A stretch of 64,000 bases of DNA from positions 18,595,501-18,659,500 of the forward strand of contig CM055110.1 of the NCBI GenBank assembly GCA_029204225.1, given 5' to 3'. Of this stretch, positions 58,101-63,297 are shown piece by piece. A model generated the notes under the pieces. It searched no databases and was not told the DNA's origin. It worked only from the letters and a program-made list of their open reading frames with translations. The DNA comes from Diphasiastrum complanatum. Taxonomy: Eukaryota > Streptophyta > Lycopodiopsida > Lycopodiales > Lycopodiaceae. The position numbers were made by a program, and so were the translations under genes. How positions within the stretch are numbered: position 1 is the first letter of the stretch; each line of letters starts with the position of its first letter.

Positions 58101-59610
58101 ATCCAGACGAATACCCTTGAGAGTTTCAAAAAACATTCTAACTCTATTATAGACTGCCAGCCTAATTTTTCCTCGCAAAAGTTCTTCAAGAGGTTCATTT
58201 CCAAGCAGAACAAGTTTGCCTGTAGCCTCAATTTTCAGTTCAAATCCAGCTTGGTTGAAGTTCAATACCATCAAAAATGGGATTATCTTGAAATATGTGG
58301 TTGCTGAGTGTTTATTGTAAAAACCCATCCGAGTTTGCTCAATTGAAATTTGAAAAGCTGAACTTTACAATTTTTGACAAAACTACTAGTCCTGACTAGC
58401 TAAAGCCACTATATGAAATCTTAGCTTGTAAGACTTAGTTTGGTTTTTTCGTTGTGGCACAACAAAGGTCAAACTTGCAAATGGATATTTTACATCAAAT
58501 TTCGATTCTTTTTGTGCTTCAGTTGTGCTTTAAACTTTAAATGGTTGCGAGGCTTTTCCTGTGACTCTTCTGGCTTTACACAATGGCTCCAAAATATCAA
58601 AAGAGTCTTTGTGCTTCAAAACATGTCCATGATACTTAGTTCCCACCCTTGTTTCAATATGTCAGAAGTTCTCTAGCAATCATACAACCCTTCTCGGAGA
58701 ACATTTGAACCCTTGGTTTATGTAGCATATTGCTACACAATTAATCACTCTAGATATCTTCCAGTACTTCAAATATCCTTGTCATCTTTCAGGGTCCCAT
58801 ATGGTACATTAGTCTCTATAAATGTTCCCCAATTGCATAGGTTCTATGAACTGGCATTTGGTTTCAGTATTCTTGCAGAAGTTGAATGTCGCAGTTCTAG
58901 TAGATTCTACCAGCATTTCAATTTCCTTAAGGTTATTTTGGCCCCTATGAGAAAGAGATTGTCATTCCTTTCTTGATAAGGTCCCTTTTGCAGGAGACTA
59001 TATCACAGGTTCCACACAGGTGATCTTGCATAGGTTTGAATACTCGCTCCTGTATTTTAACAGCTTAAGTTTAAAATCCTTGTTACATCTTAAAAGCACT
59101 ATTTTTGGGCGTGTTTAGGGTAAATGGCTTGTCCTGTGCTGCCAATATCAATGTTACCAGCATCATTGTAGCATTCAATTGGTTCTCGTGATAGGCGGTA
59201 TCTCCTTCAAAGTCCTGTTACTGGTGCTCATATTTACACATAGTTTACCAATTGTATTACAAACCTAGAGAGCTATAATCATAAAGTCAAGGACTTTGTA
59301 TTTCAGATAAAATGAGAACATGCAGTTGAAAACCGTAGCCTATTAGCATTGTCATCCACTCACCATCTTGCGTAAGATCTCTAAAAAAGGTCATGATGTC
59401 AGTCTTCAAGTGGACTGGCTCTACAGTCGCAGCAAACTTCCCTAAATTTGAAGCAGCAGATCTTCGCACCATAGGCATATCATCGTGGCAAAGTTGATTA
59501 TATACGGATCGCAACTCTGCTCGCAGCAAATCAGTTGCACTAGGATATGCGATATGAAACAAGCCACAAGCAGAAACCCGTGCAGTAAACCATTCTCCAG
59601 CACCAAGCCT
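18613..59610 (-). CDS. PP2AA: Protein phosphatase 2A 65 kDa scaffolding subunit A, 5'-partial (11 exons in window)
   Basis: The A subunit is a curved stack of 15 HEAT repeats that holds the catalytic C subunit and a regulatory B subunit together; in plants it acts in the cytosol and nucleus (Arabidopsis RCN1 is one such protein). Eleven minus-strand exons join in frame with GT-AG introns: 59610-59364, 58054-57942, 55909-55830, 50051-49910, 39478-39398, 38660-38556, 38099-37917, 26683-26591, 24313-24174, 23355-23289, 18729-18613 (TAA). They give 455 residues, from [12 protein letters not shown] to [15 protein letters not shown], with no stops, so the gene looks functional. About 131 N-terminal residues (HEAT 1-3 and part of 4) are missing and should lie beyond 64000. 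The C-terminal repeats that bind the catalytic subunit are all present. Introns range from 456 to 11,233 bp; the long ones hold transposons. Identity is near certain from the family; expression is inferred. Confidence 0.95.
19588..19777 (+). repeat. Truncated 5' LTR
   Basis: Begins TGTTAGAAGTAATAAATG and matches the right LTR up to GGGACCCT, then switches abruptly to interior sequence. Confidence 0.82.
19790..20400 (+). pseudogene. Copia polyprotein remnant (integrase-RT linker)
   Basis: The frame 19907-20368 contains [20 protein letters not shown] and [20 protein letters not shown], aligning with [19 protein letters not shown] and [20 protein letters not shown] of the copia element at 46640-46950. 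Reverse transcriptase is almost wholly missing. No catalytic motif remains. Confidence 0.65.
20521..20954 (+). repeat. 3' LTR (434 bp)
   Basis: TGTTAG...CCTACA, with a TATA-like TATTTATA at 20803-20810. Shares the block ACTTTGACCCAAAAGGTCGA and TTGTGTAACCATGGGT with the LTRs at 42936 and 48521. Confidence 0.85.
21003..21255 (+). repeat. Dispersed repeat with CGCG-rich hairpin head (copy 1)
   Basis: Begins CATAGATGCACTGCG, followed by an array of GCGTTTC/GAAACGC and GAATCGCG units, an AT tract with (TA)n at 21114-21136, then CAATATGGGTATCAGATGAA and on. An inverted second copy lies at 49150-49341; a related head is at 42834. Class unknown. Confidence 0.7.
21381..21445 (+). repeat. GC-rich double hairpin
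   Basis: Two similar units in tandem, each with a short perfect stem (GGGGC-GTT-GCCCC at 21389-21401 and GGGGC-TACC-GCCCC at 21418-21431) followed by C-rich AAACCCC or GAACCCC. A sharp GC island in AT-rich intron DNA. Confidence 0.6.
21593..21624. repeat. A18/T14 palindromic homopolymer run
   Basis: Eighteen A followed by fourteen T, a perfect 28-bp inverted repeat. Confidence 0.85.
21825..21836 (+). other. Primer-binding site (initiator tRNA-Met)
   Basis: TGGTATCAGAGC directly after the CA end of the LTR. Confidence 0.85.
21896..22245 (+). repeat. GATCGCTG-repeat leader
   Basis: About eleven copies or near-copies of GATCGCTG (variants GATCGTTG, AATCGCTG, GATCACTG, TTCGCTGG, GATCGCTT) spaced about 20-40 bp, mostly followed by a short C/A/G-rich stretch. 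Lies in the untranslated leader of the truncated copia element. Confidence 0.6.
22290..22775 (+). pseudogene. Copia reverse transcriptase fragment
   Basis: Reads [29 protein letters not shown], a TAG stop, [14 protein letters not shown], then [12 protein letters not shown] (first catalytic Asp intact), [12 protein letters not shown] and [11 protein letters not shown]. It breaks off just before the YVDD box at about 22775. Confidence 0.85.
22781..23288 (-). other. Intron DNA, nothing recognised
   Basis: Remainder of the intron between exons j and k. No frame with a recognisable domain. Confidence 0.5.
23289..23355 (-). CDS. PP2AA: PP2A-A exon j
   Basis: 67 nt. One base completes the split Arg codon, then 22 codons: [22 protein letters not shown]. 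Acceptor TTGCAG, donor TCG|GTATGT. Confidence 0.95.
24174..24313 (-). CDS. PP2AA: PP2A-A exon i
   Basis: 140 nt, 46 codons plus two bases. [46 protein letters not shown](R). Acceptor GACTAG, donor CG|GTATG. Somewhat more diverged from angiosperm proteins than the other exons (for example LYAIS where many have LRAVS). Confidence 0.95.
24314..26590 (-). other. Intron between exons h and i (2277 bp), nothing recognised
   Basis: AT-rich, no transposon ORF or LTR pair found. Normal GT-AG ends. Confidence 0.55.
26591..26683 (-). CDS. PP2AA: PP2A-A exon h
   Basis: 93 nt, 31 codons, phase 0. [31 protein letters not shown]. Acceptor CTTTAG, donor CAG|GTTCTT. Preceded by the largest intron seen (26684-37916, 11,233 bp). 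Confidence 0.95.
26684..28508 (-). other. Left part of the 11.2-kb intron between exons g and h
   Basis: No transposon recognised up to the LTR at 28514. On the plus strand 27906-28121 and then 28364-28500 read as moderately protein-like frames (for example [20 protein letters not shown] and [14 protein letters not shown]) separated by stops. They could be a decayed captured or repetitive coding piece, but no family is recognised. Confidence 0.35.
28514..28907 (+). repeat. 5' LTR (394 bp), ends AGTT...AACT
   Basis: Starts AGTTATGGACTCGG and ends TTCGCAACT. Nearly identical to 36003-36396. TATA-like CTATAAGTAG at 28747-28756. Confidence 0.88.
28908..28921 (+). other. Primer-binding site with two-base insertion
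   Basis: TGGTATATCAGAGC directly after the LTR: the initiator tRNA-Met site TGGTATCAGAGC with an extra AT. Confidence 0.7.
29255..30184 (+). other. 309-codon open frame in pyrimidine-rich leader, probably not coding
   Basis: Open from 29255 to 30184 but extremely rich in Leu, Phe, Ser, His and Trp, as expected from translating a T/C-rich strand, with no domain. Sits in the leader of the deleted gypsy element. I list it so that it is not mistaken for a gene; a role as the element's own ORF cannot be excluded. Confidence 0.3.
30353..30750 (-). repeat. 3' LTR of intact copia (398 bp)
   Basis: On the minus strand TGTTGAAGAG...ATTCTTCA. Carries 17 bp (around 30604-30620) absent from the other LTR. 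Confidence 0.92.
30745..34896 (-). CDS. Copia gag-pol polyprotein, full length (1383 aa)
   Basis: Single open frame with all copia domains in order: N-terminal gag (about residues 10-200, [17 protein letters not shown]), zinc knuckle [14 protein letters not shown] at 254-267 (CX2CX4HX4C intact), aspartic protease DSGA at 316-319, integrase zinc site H449, H454, C482, C485, integrase catalytic D513, D576 and E612 (35 residues between the last two, as required), reverse transcriptase with [10 protein letters not shown] and YVDD intact, and RNase H ([18 protein letters not shown]) ending in [10 protein letters not shown] and ADIFTKPL. The TGA stop overlaps the first bases of the 3' LTR. No stop or frameshift, and every catalytic residue I can check is present, so it may be autonomous. 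It copies and integrates its own RNA through virus-like particles. Confidence 0.95.
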   Translation of the reverse strand: MASLGESLLGESSKLDGTNYRVWKFKIANILMDKNCWEVMTGTEPVPTSDPELKDYMNRRHKAHRIINLSVQDNIIPHICNARDAADAWTILKSMFETVDSAKLVYLQNRLHTLKMEAGATIGDHITKVKDLLDQLASVGEKVSDRSIVPIVLNSLSFNYQDYVMSLSAREKLPTFGELCGLLLQEEMRRKNLSEREDNPELAFASKKKQNFQKKGKGKKKNSKQSLEQQVSKLQVKEESSTNSSSTPKRKGNCNYCGKYGHFAFECRKKQSDQKKGKNQQSHFVDKVAEEEQSGVLELFTAALSSESTFGGWYIDSGASKHMTPHRDWFSTYEETEDSQHVCLGDNSTRMVRGKGTVAIQLSSGEVKEIKSVLHVPGLAKNLLSVGAITKQNMVVEFNDSKCLVKDKEKNFKVVAKGMQEGGLYKLFTTIPSQEALSARDTNRDKLWHERYGHLSYKSLQVLNRHKMVVDLPSIKSSSDTCEACALGKQQRKKFPKEKATRAKGILELVHSDLCGPMQVKSAGGAYYLMTFVDDFSRKVWVYFLKLKSEAFKYFKQWKAMVENHTGKRLKTLRSDKGGEYISDEFKDLCKACGIKRQFTAPHTPQQNGVAERKNRSIVECARSMLKAKGLPNSFWAEAVATAVFLLNRSPTKAVEGITPEEAYSGKKPKVGSLRVFGCTAYAHIPKDLRKKLDAKSVKCVFLGYSEGEKAYVLYDLENRRKILSRDVIFDEEHAPKIQEQEKEGITEFIPLIDSTDEDPSQESRKPQVQEQQQEIEPTSSRPLFGQVPEAEVGDKRKTKTVPWDTWSPSTSPTARKKLPRWYWETIKEGQMIEEGESSEQGVRRSLRSHERQETNFALMSTILNADEPQFFHEAVREKVWQHAMQEEYDSIVKNDTWELTTLPEGKQPIGYKWVYKTKFHANGTVDKYKARLVAKGYAQQEGLDYDETFAPVAKMTSIRTVLAIASYFDWDVHQMDVKSAFLNGHLQEEVYMEQPQGFEITGKENLVCRLRKALYGLKQAPRAWYSRIDEYFARQGFEKSKSDCNLYVFREGEDFVVVVLYVDDLLITGSNKKLIACVKKNLSNEFEMKDLGLLHYCLGVEVWKGKRCLFISQAKYAQKLLKKFNMQESKPISTPMDASNKPSKDDGPAFADETLYRQLVGSLIYLTTTRPDIAYAVGIASQYMCKPTEAHWKAAKRILRYVRGTVTYGIGYTDDGNLQLEGYSDSVWAGDRDDRRSTTGYCFSLGSGAISWCSKKQPTIALSSTEAEYRATTRSACEAIWLRRLLEDMQIAQVRPTLLHCDNQSCIQLARNPVYHARTKHIEVDQHFIREKVHNGEIELVYCDTNDQTADIFTKPLSKDKFEKFRTLLGVSLNKIAIKGGC
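30751..30760 (-). other. Polypurine tract of intact copia
   Basis: TAAGGGGGGG on the minus strand directly before the TGTTG start of the 3' LTR; it is also the end of the coding frame. Confidence 0.75.
35354..35365 (-). other. Primer-binding site of intact copia
   Basis: TGGTATCAGAGC on the minus strand, immediately after the TTCTTCA end of the 5' LTR. Confidence 0.88.
35366..35746 (-). repeat. 5' LTR of intact copia (381 bp)
   Basis: Direct copy of 30353-30750 lacking 17 bp; flanked on its right by the CACCT duplication. Confidence 0.92.
35798..35956 (+). pseudogene. Chromodomain-like C-terminal tail of the gypsy derivative
   Basis: The frame reads [17 protein letters not shown], then a 35-residue Ala/Asp-rich tail to a TGA at 35954. 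(R)P-EEATWE is the signature end of the chromodomain in chromovirus integrases. A TGA lies just upstream in the frame, and the nested copia sits about 50 bp before it. Confidence 0.6.
35992..36002 (+). other. Polypurine tract of gypsy derivative
   Basis: GTGCCGGGGAG directly before the 3' LTR; shorter and less pure than usual. Confidence 0.5.
36003..36396 (+). repeat. 3' LTR of gypsy derivative (394 bp)
   Basis: AGTTATGG...TTCGTAACT, same length as the left copy, followed by CCTTG. TATA-like CTATAAGTAG at 36236-36245. Confidence 0.88.
36402..37916 (-). other. Right part of the 11.2-kb intron, nothing recognised
   Basis: A 62-codon plus-strand frame at 36555-36743 is moderately protein-like, but no family is recognised. 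Otherwise plain intron DNA up to exon g. Confidence 0.4.
37917..38099 (-). CDS. PP2AA: PP2A-A exon g
   Basis: 183 nt, 61 codons, phase 0. [61 protein letters not shown]. This covers strongly conserved C-terminal HEAT repeats. Acceptor CTGCAG, donor CAG|GTCTTG. Confidence 0.96.
38556..38660 (-). CDS. PP2AA: PP2A-A exon f
   Basis: 105 nt, 35 codons, phase 0. [35 protein letters not shown]. Acceptor TGTGTAG, donor CAG|GTACGG. Flanked by short introns of 737 and 456 bp. Confidence 0.95.
39398..39478 (-). CDS. PP2AA: PP2A-A exon e
   Basis: 81 nt, 27 codons, phase 0 at both ends. [19 protein letters not shown] then GMAPVLGK. Acceptor TTGGTAG, donor AAG|GTATTC. The intron upstream of it (39479-49909, 10,431 bp) holds the 42936-48968 copia element. 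Confidence 0.95.
39479..40840 (-). other. Left part of the 10.4-kb intron between exons d and e, nothing recognised
   Basis: No recognisable frame. A phrase near 40480 (TGAACTTTGATAGACAAAAA) is repeated near 40535, a small local duplication. Confidence 0.45.
40841..40995 (+). pseudogene. Zinc-binding tail of a non-LTR-type reverse transcriptase (fragment)
   Basis: The frame reads [19 protein letters not shown], then [13 protein letters not shown]; after a frameshift it continues [16 protein letters not shown]. The ETGR..G.P..ER.C..C...EVE.E.HF...C..Y..IR pattern is the C-terminal zinc-binding block seen after some non-LTR-type reverse transcriptases. The rest of the element is absent. Confidence 0.45.
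40998..41425 (-). pseudogene. Copia RNase H fragment
   Basis: Minus-strand frame: [60 protein letters not shown] and [12 protein letters not shown]. This is a typical copia RNase H region. It ends before the TKHIE block, and reverse transcriptase is missing. Confidence 0.88.
41896..42543 (+). pseudogene. Copia gag fragment
   Basis: Begins [20 protein letters not shown], then [13 protein letters not shown] (copia gag N-terminus), an internal stop, and then [17 protein letters not shown] and [15 protein letters not shown] (UBN2-type gag), ending [14 protein letters not shown]. Broken by stops and at least two frameshifts. Includes a 39-bp tandem duplication at 42132-42209. Confidence 0.75.
42132..42209 (+). 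repeat. 39-bp tandem duplication in copia gag
   Basis: Two copies (42132-42170 and 42171-42209) with few differences; in frame they read [13 protein letters not shown] and [13 protein letters not shown]. Confidence 0.85.
42834..42893 (+). repeat. CGCG-rich hairpin head (related to dispersed repeat)
   Basis: AGATGCAGTGAATCGCGATTCG, continuing with a second ATTCACGAATCGCGATTTG. It holds the perfect palindrome GAATCGCGATTC. Resembles the heads at 21003 and (inverted) 49341 and lies about 40 bp left of the copia element. Confidence 0.55.
42936..43412 (+). repeat. 5' LTR (477 bp) with long CT microsatellite
   Basis: Nearly identical to the right LTR except for a (CT)n tract of about 45 bp at 43278-43322, which is only about 16 bp in the right LTR. 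Confidence 0.92.
43413..43424 (+). other. Primer-binding site (initiator tRNA-Met)
   Basis: TGGTATCAGAGC directly after CCTACA. Confidence 0.88.
43425..44122 (+). other. Leader of copia element
   Basis: Untranslated leader with several GGAGGGCGCCCA / GGAGGGCACCCA motifs (near 43566, 43668 and 43751). No coding sequence. Confidence 0.55.
44123..44866 (+). pseudogene. Copia gag, frameshifted
   Basis: ATG at 44123: [19 protein letters not shown], then [19 protein letters not shown]. The UBN2-like middle ([26 protein letters not shown]) is well preserved up to about 44690. A frameshift then moves the zinc knuckle (44823-44864) into another frame: [14 protein letters not shown], where Ser stands for the last Cys of CX2CX4HX4C. 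Confidence 0.85.
44966..45510 (+). pseudogene. Copia protease and GAG_pre-integrase region
   Basis: [19 protein letters not shown] holds the protease active site DSG (45062). [15 protein letters not shown] ends in a frameshift near 45285. The next frame gives [17 protein letters not shown] and [14 protein letters not shown] with both zinc-site His residues, then a stop at 45508. Confidence 0.8.
45511..46690 (+). pseudogene. Copia integrase and linker
   Basis: [14 protein letters not shown] supplies the two zinc Cys. The catalytic triad is intact: Asp in LVHSDVCGP, Asp in LRTDRGGEY and Glu in [22 protein letters not shown] and [11 protein letters not shown] follow. The integrase core is uninterrupted; the linker runs into the 169-bp duplication, after which the frame is lost. 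Confidence 0.85.
46521..46858 (+). repeat. 169-bp tandem duplication in copia linker
   Basis: Copies at 46521-46689 and 46690-46858, almost identical, both starting GCTCAAA(G/A)TCAGCC. Because 169 is not a multiple of 3, the duplication puts the following RT out of frame with integrase. Confidence 0.92.
46700..47970 (+). pseudogene. Copia reverse transcriptase, first catalytic Asp lost
   Basis: Reads [54 protein letters not shown], then [11 protein letters not shown] where copia RT has [11 protein letters not shown]: the catalytic Asp is Gly (GGC at 47293). [10 protein letters not shown] is intact. The frame ends at a TGA (47968-47970) where the family continues RYLQG. Confidence 0.88.
47971..48486 (+). 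pseudogene. Copia RNase H and C-terminus
   Basis: [19 protein letters not shown], then [17 protein letters not shown] with a TAA stop at the next codon (where the family has EYRA). After another shift, [42 protein letters not shown] and a normal stop at 48484. Confidence 0.82.
48513..48520 (+). other. Polypurine tract
   Basis: AAGGAGGG immediately before the right LTR; the same TTAAGGAGGG precedes the LTR at 20521. Confidence 0.75.
48521..48968 (+). repeat. 3' LTR (448 bp)
   Basis: TGTTAGAAATAAATGACTAT...TTTCCTACA. Differs from the left copy by a short CT tract and a few bases. Confidence 0.92.
49066..49131 (+). repeat. (AG)n microsatellite, about 66 bp
   Basis: About 33 uninterrupted AG units. 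Confidence 0.95.
49150..49341 (-). repeat. Dispersed repeat with CGCG-rich head (copy 2, inverted)
   Basis: On the minus strand begins CATAGATGCACCGCG, then GATTCAGAATCGCGTTTC, an A/T tract, then GCAATATGGGTATCAAATGA and AAGCTCTGATTGAGAGCAT, matching 21003-21255 base for base over long stretches. Confidence 0.75.
49342..49909 (-). other. Intron DNA next to exon d, nothing recognised
   Basis: No domain, repeat or LTR recognised between the dispersed repeat and exon d. Confidence 0.5.
49910..50051 (-). CDS. PP2AA: PP2A-A exon d
   Basis: 142 nt. One base completes the split Arg codon, then 47 codons: [47 protein letters not shown]. Acceptor TATGAAG is slightly unusual (AAG rather than CAG/TAG); donor AAG|GTTGGT. 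Confidence 0.95.
50052..53870 (-). other. Right part of the 5.8-kb intron between exons c and d; no gene recognised
   Basis: No domain found in any frame. A stretch at 51655-51755 (GGCTGCACCTCTTACAAAAC and on) recurs in diverged form at about 55705-55800 (GGCTGCATGTCTTACAAAAT), indicating an old duplication or a repeat family in this intron. Sequence at 53000-53860 could be a decayed LTR of the copia scrap beside it. Confidence 0.35.
53880..54420 (-). pseudogene. Copia RNase H and C-terminal fragment
   Basis: Minus-strand frames give [50 protein letters not shown] and [10 protein letters not shown] (the copia RNase H domain), then [10 protein letters not shown] and [13 protein letters not shown] near 53880-54000, the usual copia C-terminus. 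Split by a frameshift near 54260 and several substitutions. Lies in the intron between exons c and d, in the same orientation as the gene. Confidence 0.8.
54850..54960 (+). pseudogene. Possible gypsy integrase C-terminal scrap
   Basis: The frame from 54852 reads [14 protein letters not shown], resembling the VFHVSLLK-type block at the end of Ty3/gypsy integrases. A stop follows about 25 codons later. Only a short match, so tentative. Confidence 0.35.
55830..55909 (-). CDS. PP2AA: PP2A-A exon c
   Basis: 80 nt, 26 codons plus two bases (phase 2). Reads [20 protein letters not shown] then VGPEPT(R). Acceptor TTGCAG, donor AAG|GTACTG. Phe replaces the usual Tyr after WRVR. Confidence 0.95.
55910..57941 (-). 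other. Intron between exons b and c (2032 bp)
   Basis: No transposon ORF recognised. Contains a stretch at 56950-57050 with repeated GGTTCGAA/TTCGAACC palindromic units and many short AT-rich direct repeats near 56120-56620. Confidence 0.5.
57942..58054 (-). CDS. PP2AA: PP2A-A exon b
   Basis: 113 nt. Two bases complete the split Asp codon, then 37 codons: [37 protein letters not shown]. Donor CAG|GTACAA, acceptor TGTAG. Confidence 0.95.
58055..59363 (-). other. Intron between exons a and b (1309 bp)
   Basis: GT at the donor and TGTAG at the acceptor. No transposon or other gene recognised inside. Confidence 0.6.
59364..59610 (-). CDS. PP2AA: PP2A-A exon a (first in window)
   Basis: 247 nt, 82 codons plus one base (phase 1 donor, G|GTGAGT). 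Starts AGG CTT GGT after an acceptor TTGTAG. Contains [46 protein letters not shown] and ends in LTQD. Corresponds to about residues 132-214 of the usual protein. Confidence 0.95.
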
Positions 59611-61160
59611 CTACAATAGTATAGAACCATGAAGCAGGACTCAGGCAAGCACGAGTTACAGGATCATGGATTTAAAGAGAAAAAAACTCCTAGATAGTAT
59701 GCCACTTTGCATGTGACGGTTTTTCCAAAGTGGTAATAAAATGCTACGAACTTCAAAGGTGAAGGCTGCATCTCAAGAATCAAAAGTTCCAGCAAATAGA
59801 GCAGCAACACCTCAAATACAAAAAGAATAATTAATGAATCACATTGCAATTTGCTCATAGTATATATTGACAATTGTTAACACCAAAAATCAGAATGGTC
59901 ATAAGCATAAACAAGGAAACCCAGAAATGCATTCAAAACAATTTGCTTTTACAAAAAGAAACTCATTTACAATGTCTTTGAACATAGTATTTGACTGGAA
60001 ATCATCTAGCTGGTACAAAAGCACTAGAACAAAACATGAAACTTTTCCTCAACAAATATAACATATTTGTCTCAAGAACCATAAATATCTTGCAACAAAA
60101 TCTTTACATAAACAACGAGCACAAAGACACAGAATACATAGACCCAAAATTAGACAACATTGGAAAACAAAAACGACTTCGTTTATCAACTACTAACATC
60201 ATCACAAACAATTATTCATGACAATTGGATCCTACAACAGCAATAATGTGTAGGACCTCATATTAAGCTAAAAAGCATGCATATCATCAAGTTACACTAG
60301 AAACATCCATGCTAGATGGCCAATCAGACAGATGGTGCAATGAATTTATATATCAAGTTGAACCAACAAAAAATTCTACTAAACTGAATGCATATCCATT
60401 CATGGATAATAAATAACATGGCAATCTGCTCGAAAAAGGGTAGTGTCAAATAGAAGTACAATCATATAAGCTAAATGCATCAAAAAGTTCTATACTATGC
60501 TACTTGGCATATCCAAGGAAGAAAGACATCCAATTGACTTAATAAATCATGATCCATGCTTCTAGCTTCACCTTTTGCTACTTAATGAAATGATTCACAA
60601 GACTGCACCTGCCTTTGAATGAGAGTTTAACATTGAACTGCAACCCTGTTTAAATAAAGAATCCAATGATAAAAAGTTCTCACACATAAAGACATCAAAC
60701 TGCCATTGAAAAAAACCACCTCGCCAAATATTTTTTGGTCCTACCCTTACGTATTATAAGACAATAAATATAAGGTTTCCCAGCTGTTCAGAATTGAGCT
60801 TTTCACAATCAGAAGAATTGGCAGTTCTGAAAGTTAAAAAACCAGGCGCTCCCAAAAAAATTAAAAAGAATTGGCCCATCTGATAAAATGGTAATTTTTA
60901 GATGTAATATCGTAAAACTGGAAAACAGCAACTTACTTCTTAGTACTACTTACATGATAATAGATGTTCACAACAATGGCAAAGGCTAACTCTTGAGCAA
61001 TGAATGCACATGATAAATGATTACAAATCGACTCGAGACTTGTAGGCTGCAGCTTAATGTAGTACTCAAGACTCAGGACTAAATATATCTAGACTCACGA
61101 CCTCCTAAACCTCCCAATTGTTCCTCCTCTAAGTCCCTTGGCTTTGTAATCCAGAGGAGA
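59611..61160 (-). other. Intron upstream of exon a, nothing recognised
   Basis: No PP2A coding sequence and no transposon domain found. The preceding PP2A exon is not in this stretch. Confidence 0.5.
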
Positions 61161-61165
61161 TCACG

Positions 61166-61345
61166 GTATGCAAGTTGCATAAAGCTTTGTATCGTTTGAA
61201 GCAGGCTCCTCATGCATGGTATGGATGCATTGATGAATACTTCAGAGCTAGGGTTTTGTGCATACTACCAGATTGCAACCTATACACGCCTGTTAGGAAT
61301 GGCTCTATACTCTTAATTGCACTTTATGTCAATGATCTGATCAAA
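61166..61345 (+). pseudogene. Copia reverse transcriptase scrap
   Basis: VCKLHKALYRLKQAPHAWYG, CIDEYF, then, with small rearrangements, DCNLYTPVRNGSILLIAL and YVNDLI, where the YVDD catalytic box reads YVND. About 60 codons; nothing of the element remains on either side. Confidence 0.75.
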
Positions 61346-62330
61346 TGGATGTTTACTGAACTGTGCACATTGTTTGGCGTACAAGTATTAAAAACTTTGC
61401 ATTAGGAATCTTTCTTCTTATCCTACTTTTTCCACCTTCCCCATTCCTCTTCTTCTTCCTTTCTCTTTTCCTGCAGGCTCCCTCTTCATTTCTCTTTTCC
61501 TCCCTCACCCTTCCCTCCCTCTCTCTTTCTCCTCTTCACGCAAGGATCCTCCCCCAAAGTAGCATGCAACTTCACTTTGAAAAAAGTGCACAGCAAATTC
61601 AAGTTTTTGTTTCAAAGATGAAATATCTGAATTGGGCCCTCCAGTTCATATACGTATCATGGTTTGAAATCCATTCAAACCCCGATTCAACGATTAACTA
61701 CCATGAAGTAAATCTCTTTTGAATTGGTCAGAGTGCATACCATTTCAGTCATTTTGTAGGTTGATCACATGCTATCCTACATGAGAGCCTATACGTTTTC
61801 TAGCTAAGTCAACTTCGTTCTTGAAATACGCTTTTTTGTTCTCTTGTAATTTTTGTGTAATTTCAATTTAGCACACATATCATACCTTACTAGATTCTAG
61901 CATACTACCAAGAAGCTTGAATTACTTTAACAAAGAGAAAGCCAAAAAAATTTGAATTGCCTTCTAAAGCTTAAAAAGACTTGATGTTATATAATGAAGC
62001 AGCGTAGATGACAAATACAGTCCTCTACATACATTATGTTTTGTGTGTATATCAAAGTACTAACTATATACTTGGAGCAATTGATAAGTGTCTCGCACTA
62101 ATCAAACTTCGAATGAATGGAACGGCAATCAAGGTTGTATATAAAAGCTATGCCCAAGACAAATTTTTAATCAAGAAATGTACTTTTGCATTTTTTGTCG
62201 TCATGTTTTCTATTCAAAATCTCATTGGAGTTACTTATACTGTGTTGTTATATAATCACTCAAATTCACTTAGTCCATTTTCAACTTCTATAAGCTGATA
62301 TATTACAAAGCAGAACTTAGGAAAAAGCAG
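61346..62330. other. Intron DNA, nothing recognised
   Basis: Includes a pyrimidine-rich stretch (61405-61555) whose translation as a 119-codon frame is low in complexity. No domain. Confidence 0.45.
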
Positions 62331-62360
62331 AATTCTATTTTATGCAATCGCATTGATGCA

Positions 62361-62798
62361 CCAAAGTACGATGGAGAATCTGACCCAGTTAGATTTCTTC
62401 AAAACTTTGATAATGCATGTCGTTTCTATGGAGACACCTCTGAAACTGAAAAGCTCAGATTATTCCCTATGGTACTCTATGGAACCGCCAAAGAGTGGTA
62501 TCTCAACCTAGAAGCTCCTGATCTTGTGTCTTGGAATACCCTCTAAGACGCTCTTATCAAGCGTTTTAAACCTTCTAAACTGACTCAAAGCCCGTTCATC
62601 CAAATCACCCACATCAAGATGCACCGTGAAGAGTCCGTTAGAAGCTACATTGAGCGTTTCAAACGTCTCAAGGTAGAATGTGTCGATAACAATATCACCG
62701 AATGTATGGCCATCAAATTGTTCATGGTTGGACTCCCTAAAAGTATCCGCCACGCAATTCAAGGTCTTAGTGGATCTTCCTATGAGGCAATTCTATAG
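62361..62798 (+). pseudogene. Ty3/gypsy gag fragment
   Basis: From PKYDGESDPVRFLQNFDNA through TEKLRLFPMVLYGTAKEWYL to VRSYIERFKRLKVEC and KLFMVGLPKSIRHAIQGL: a clear Retrotrans_gag domain. One TAA (62544-62546) interrupts it after SWNTL, and a TAG ends it at 62796. No zinc knuckle, protease or RT follows. Confidence 0.85.
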
Positions 62799-63297
62799 CT
62801 CATCAATCTAATTTGTCCACCTCGAGTTATTGCAAAACAGGCTTGGTTAAAAGAGGGTAGATCTTCATTTTGTACAATAGCATTTCTCATTCAAAAACAA
62901 AGTGGATCTCATATCACACTTTAGCAAGTTTTGATATTACTTTGACATTGACTATTGATTGAGCCGTTCAAGGCGCATCTTTTACGTCTTCGAGGATATG
63001 AGATCGTCGTTTGCACTCAGGCCCCAGAGTCACTGAGGATTGTCGGGATCGGGGACGACTCTCCTACTACTACTTCAGGCACAAGTGATTCTTGAATCTT
63101 GTTTGATCAATGACATTGATTGAAAATTTGAAATTTGATCTAAAGCTAAAACTTAAAAGTTTATTCTACAACTTTAAACTTTGATTACAATTTACTAATG
63201 AGTAATTAGTGACTGTTCCCTGAGCTCTCTCACTGACTATAATTTATTACCTAAAGCCTGCTGCGTAACTAGTAAGTTGTAACACCAATGTTATTGT
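62799..63297. other. Intron DNA, nothing recognised
   Basis: Short unassigned stretch between the gypsy gag and the hAT piece. Confidence 0.4.

Noticed and set aside
18613-59610. PP2A-A as a pseudogene broken by insertions
   Set aside because: All eleven exons keep frame, splice sites and conserved residues; all insertions are in introns. The exons upstream of the window are untested.
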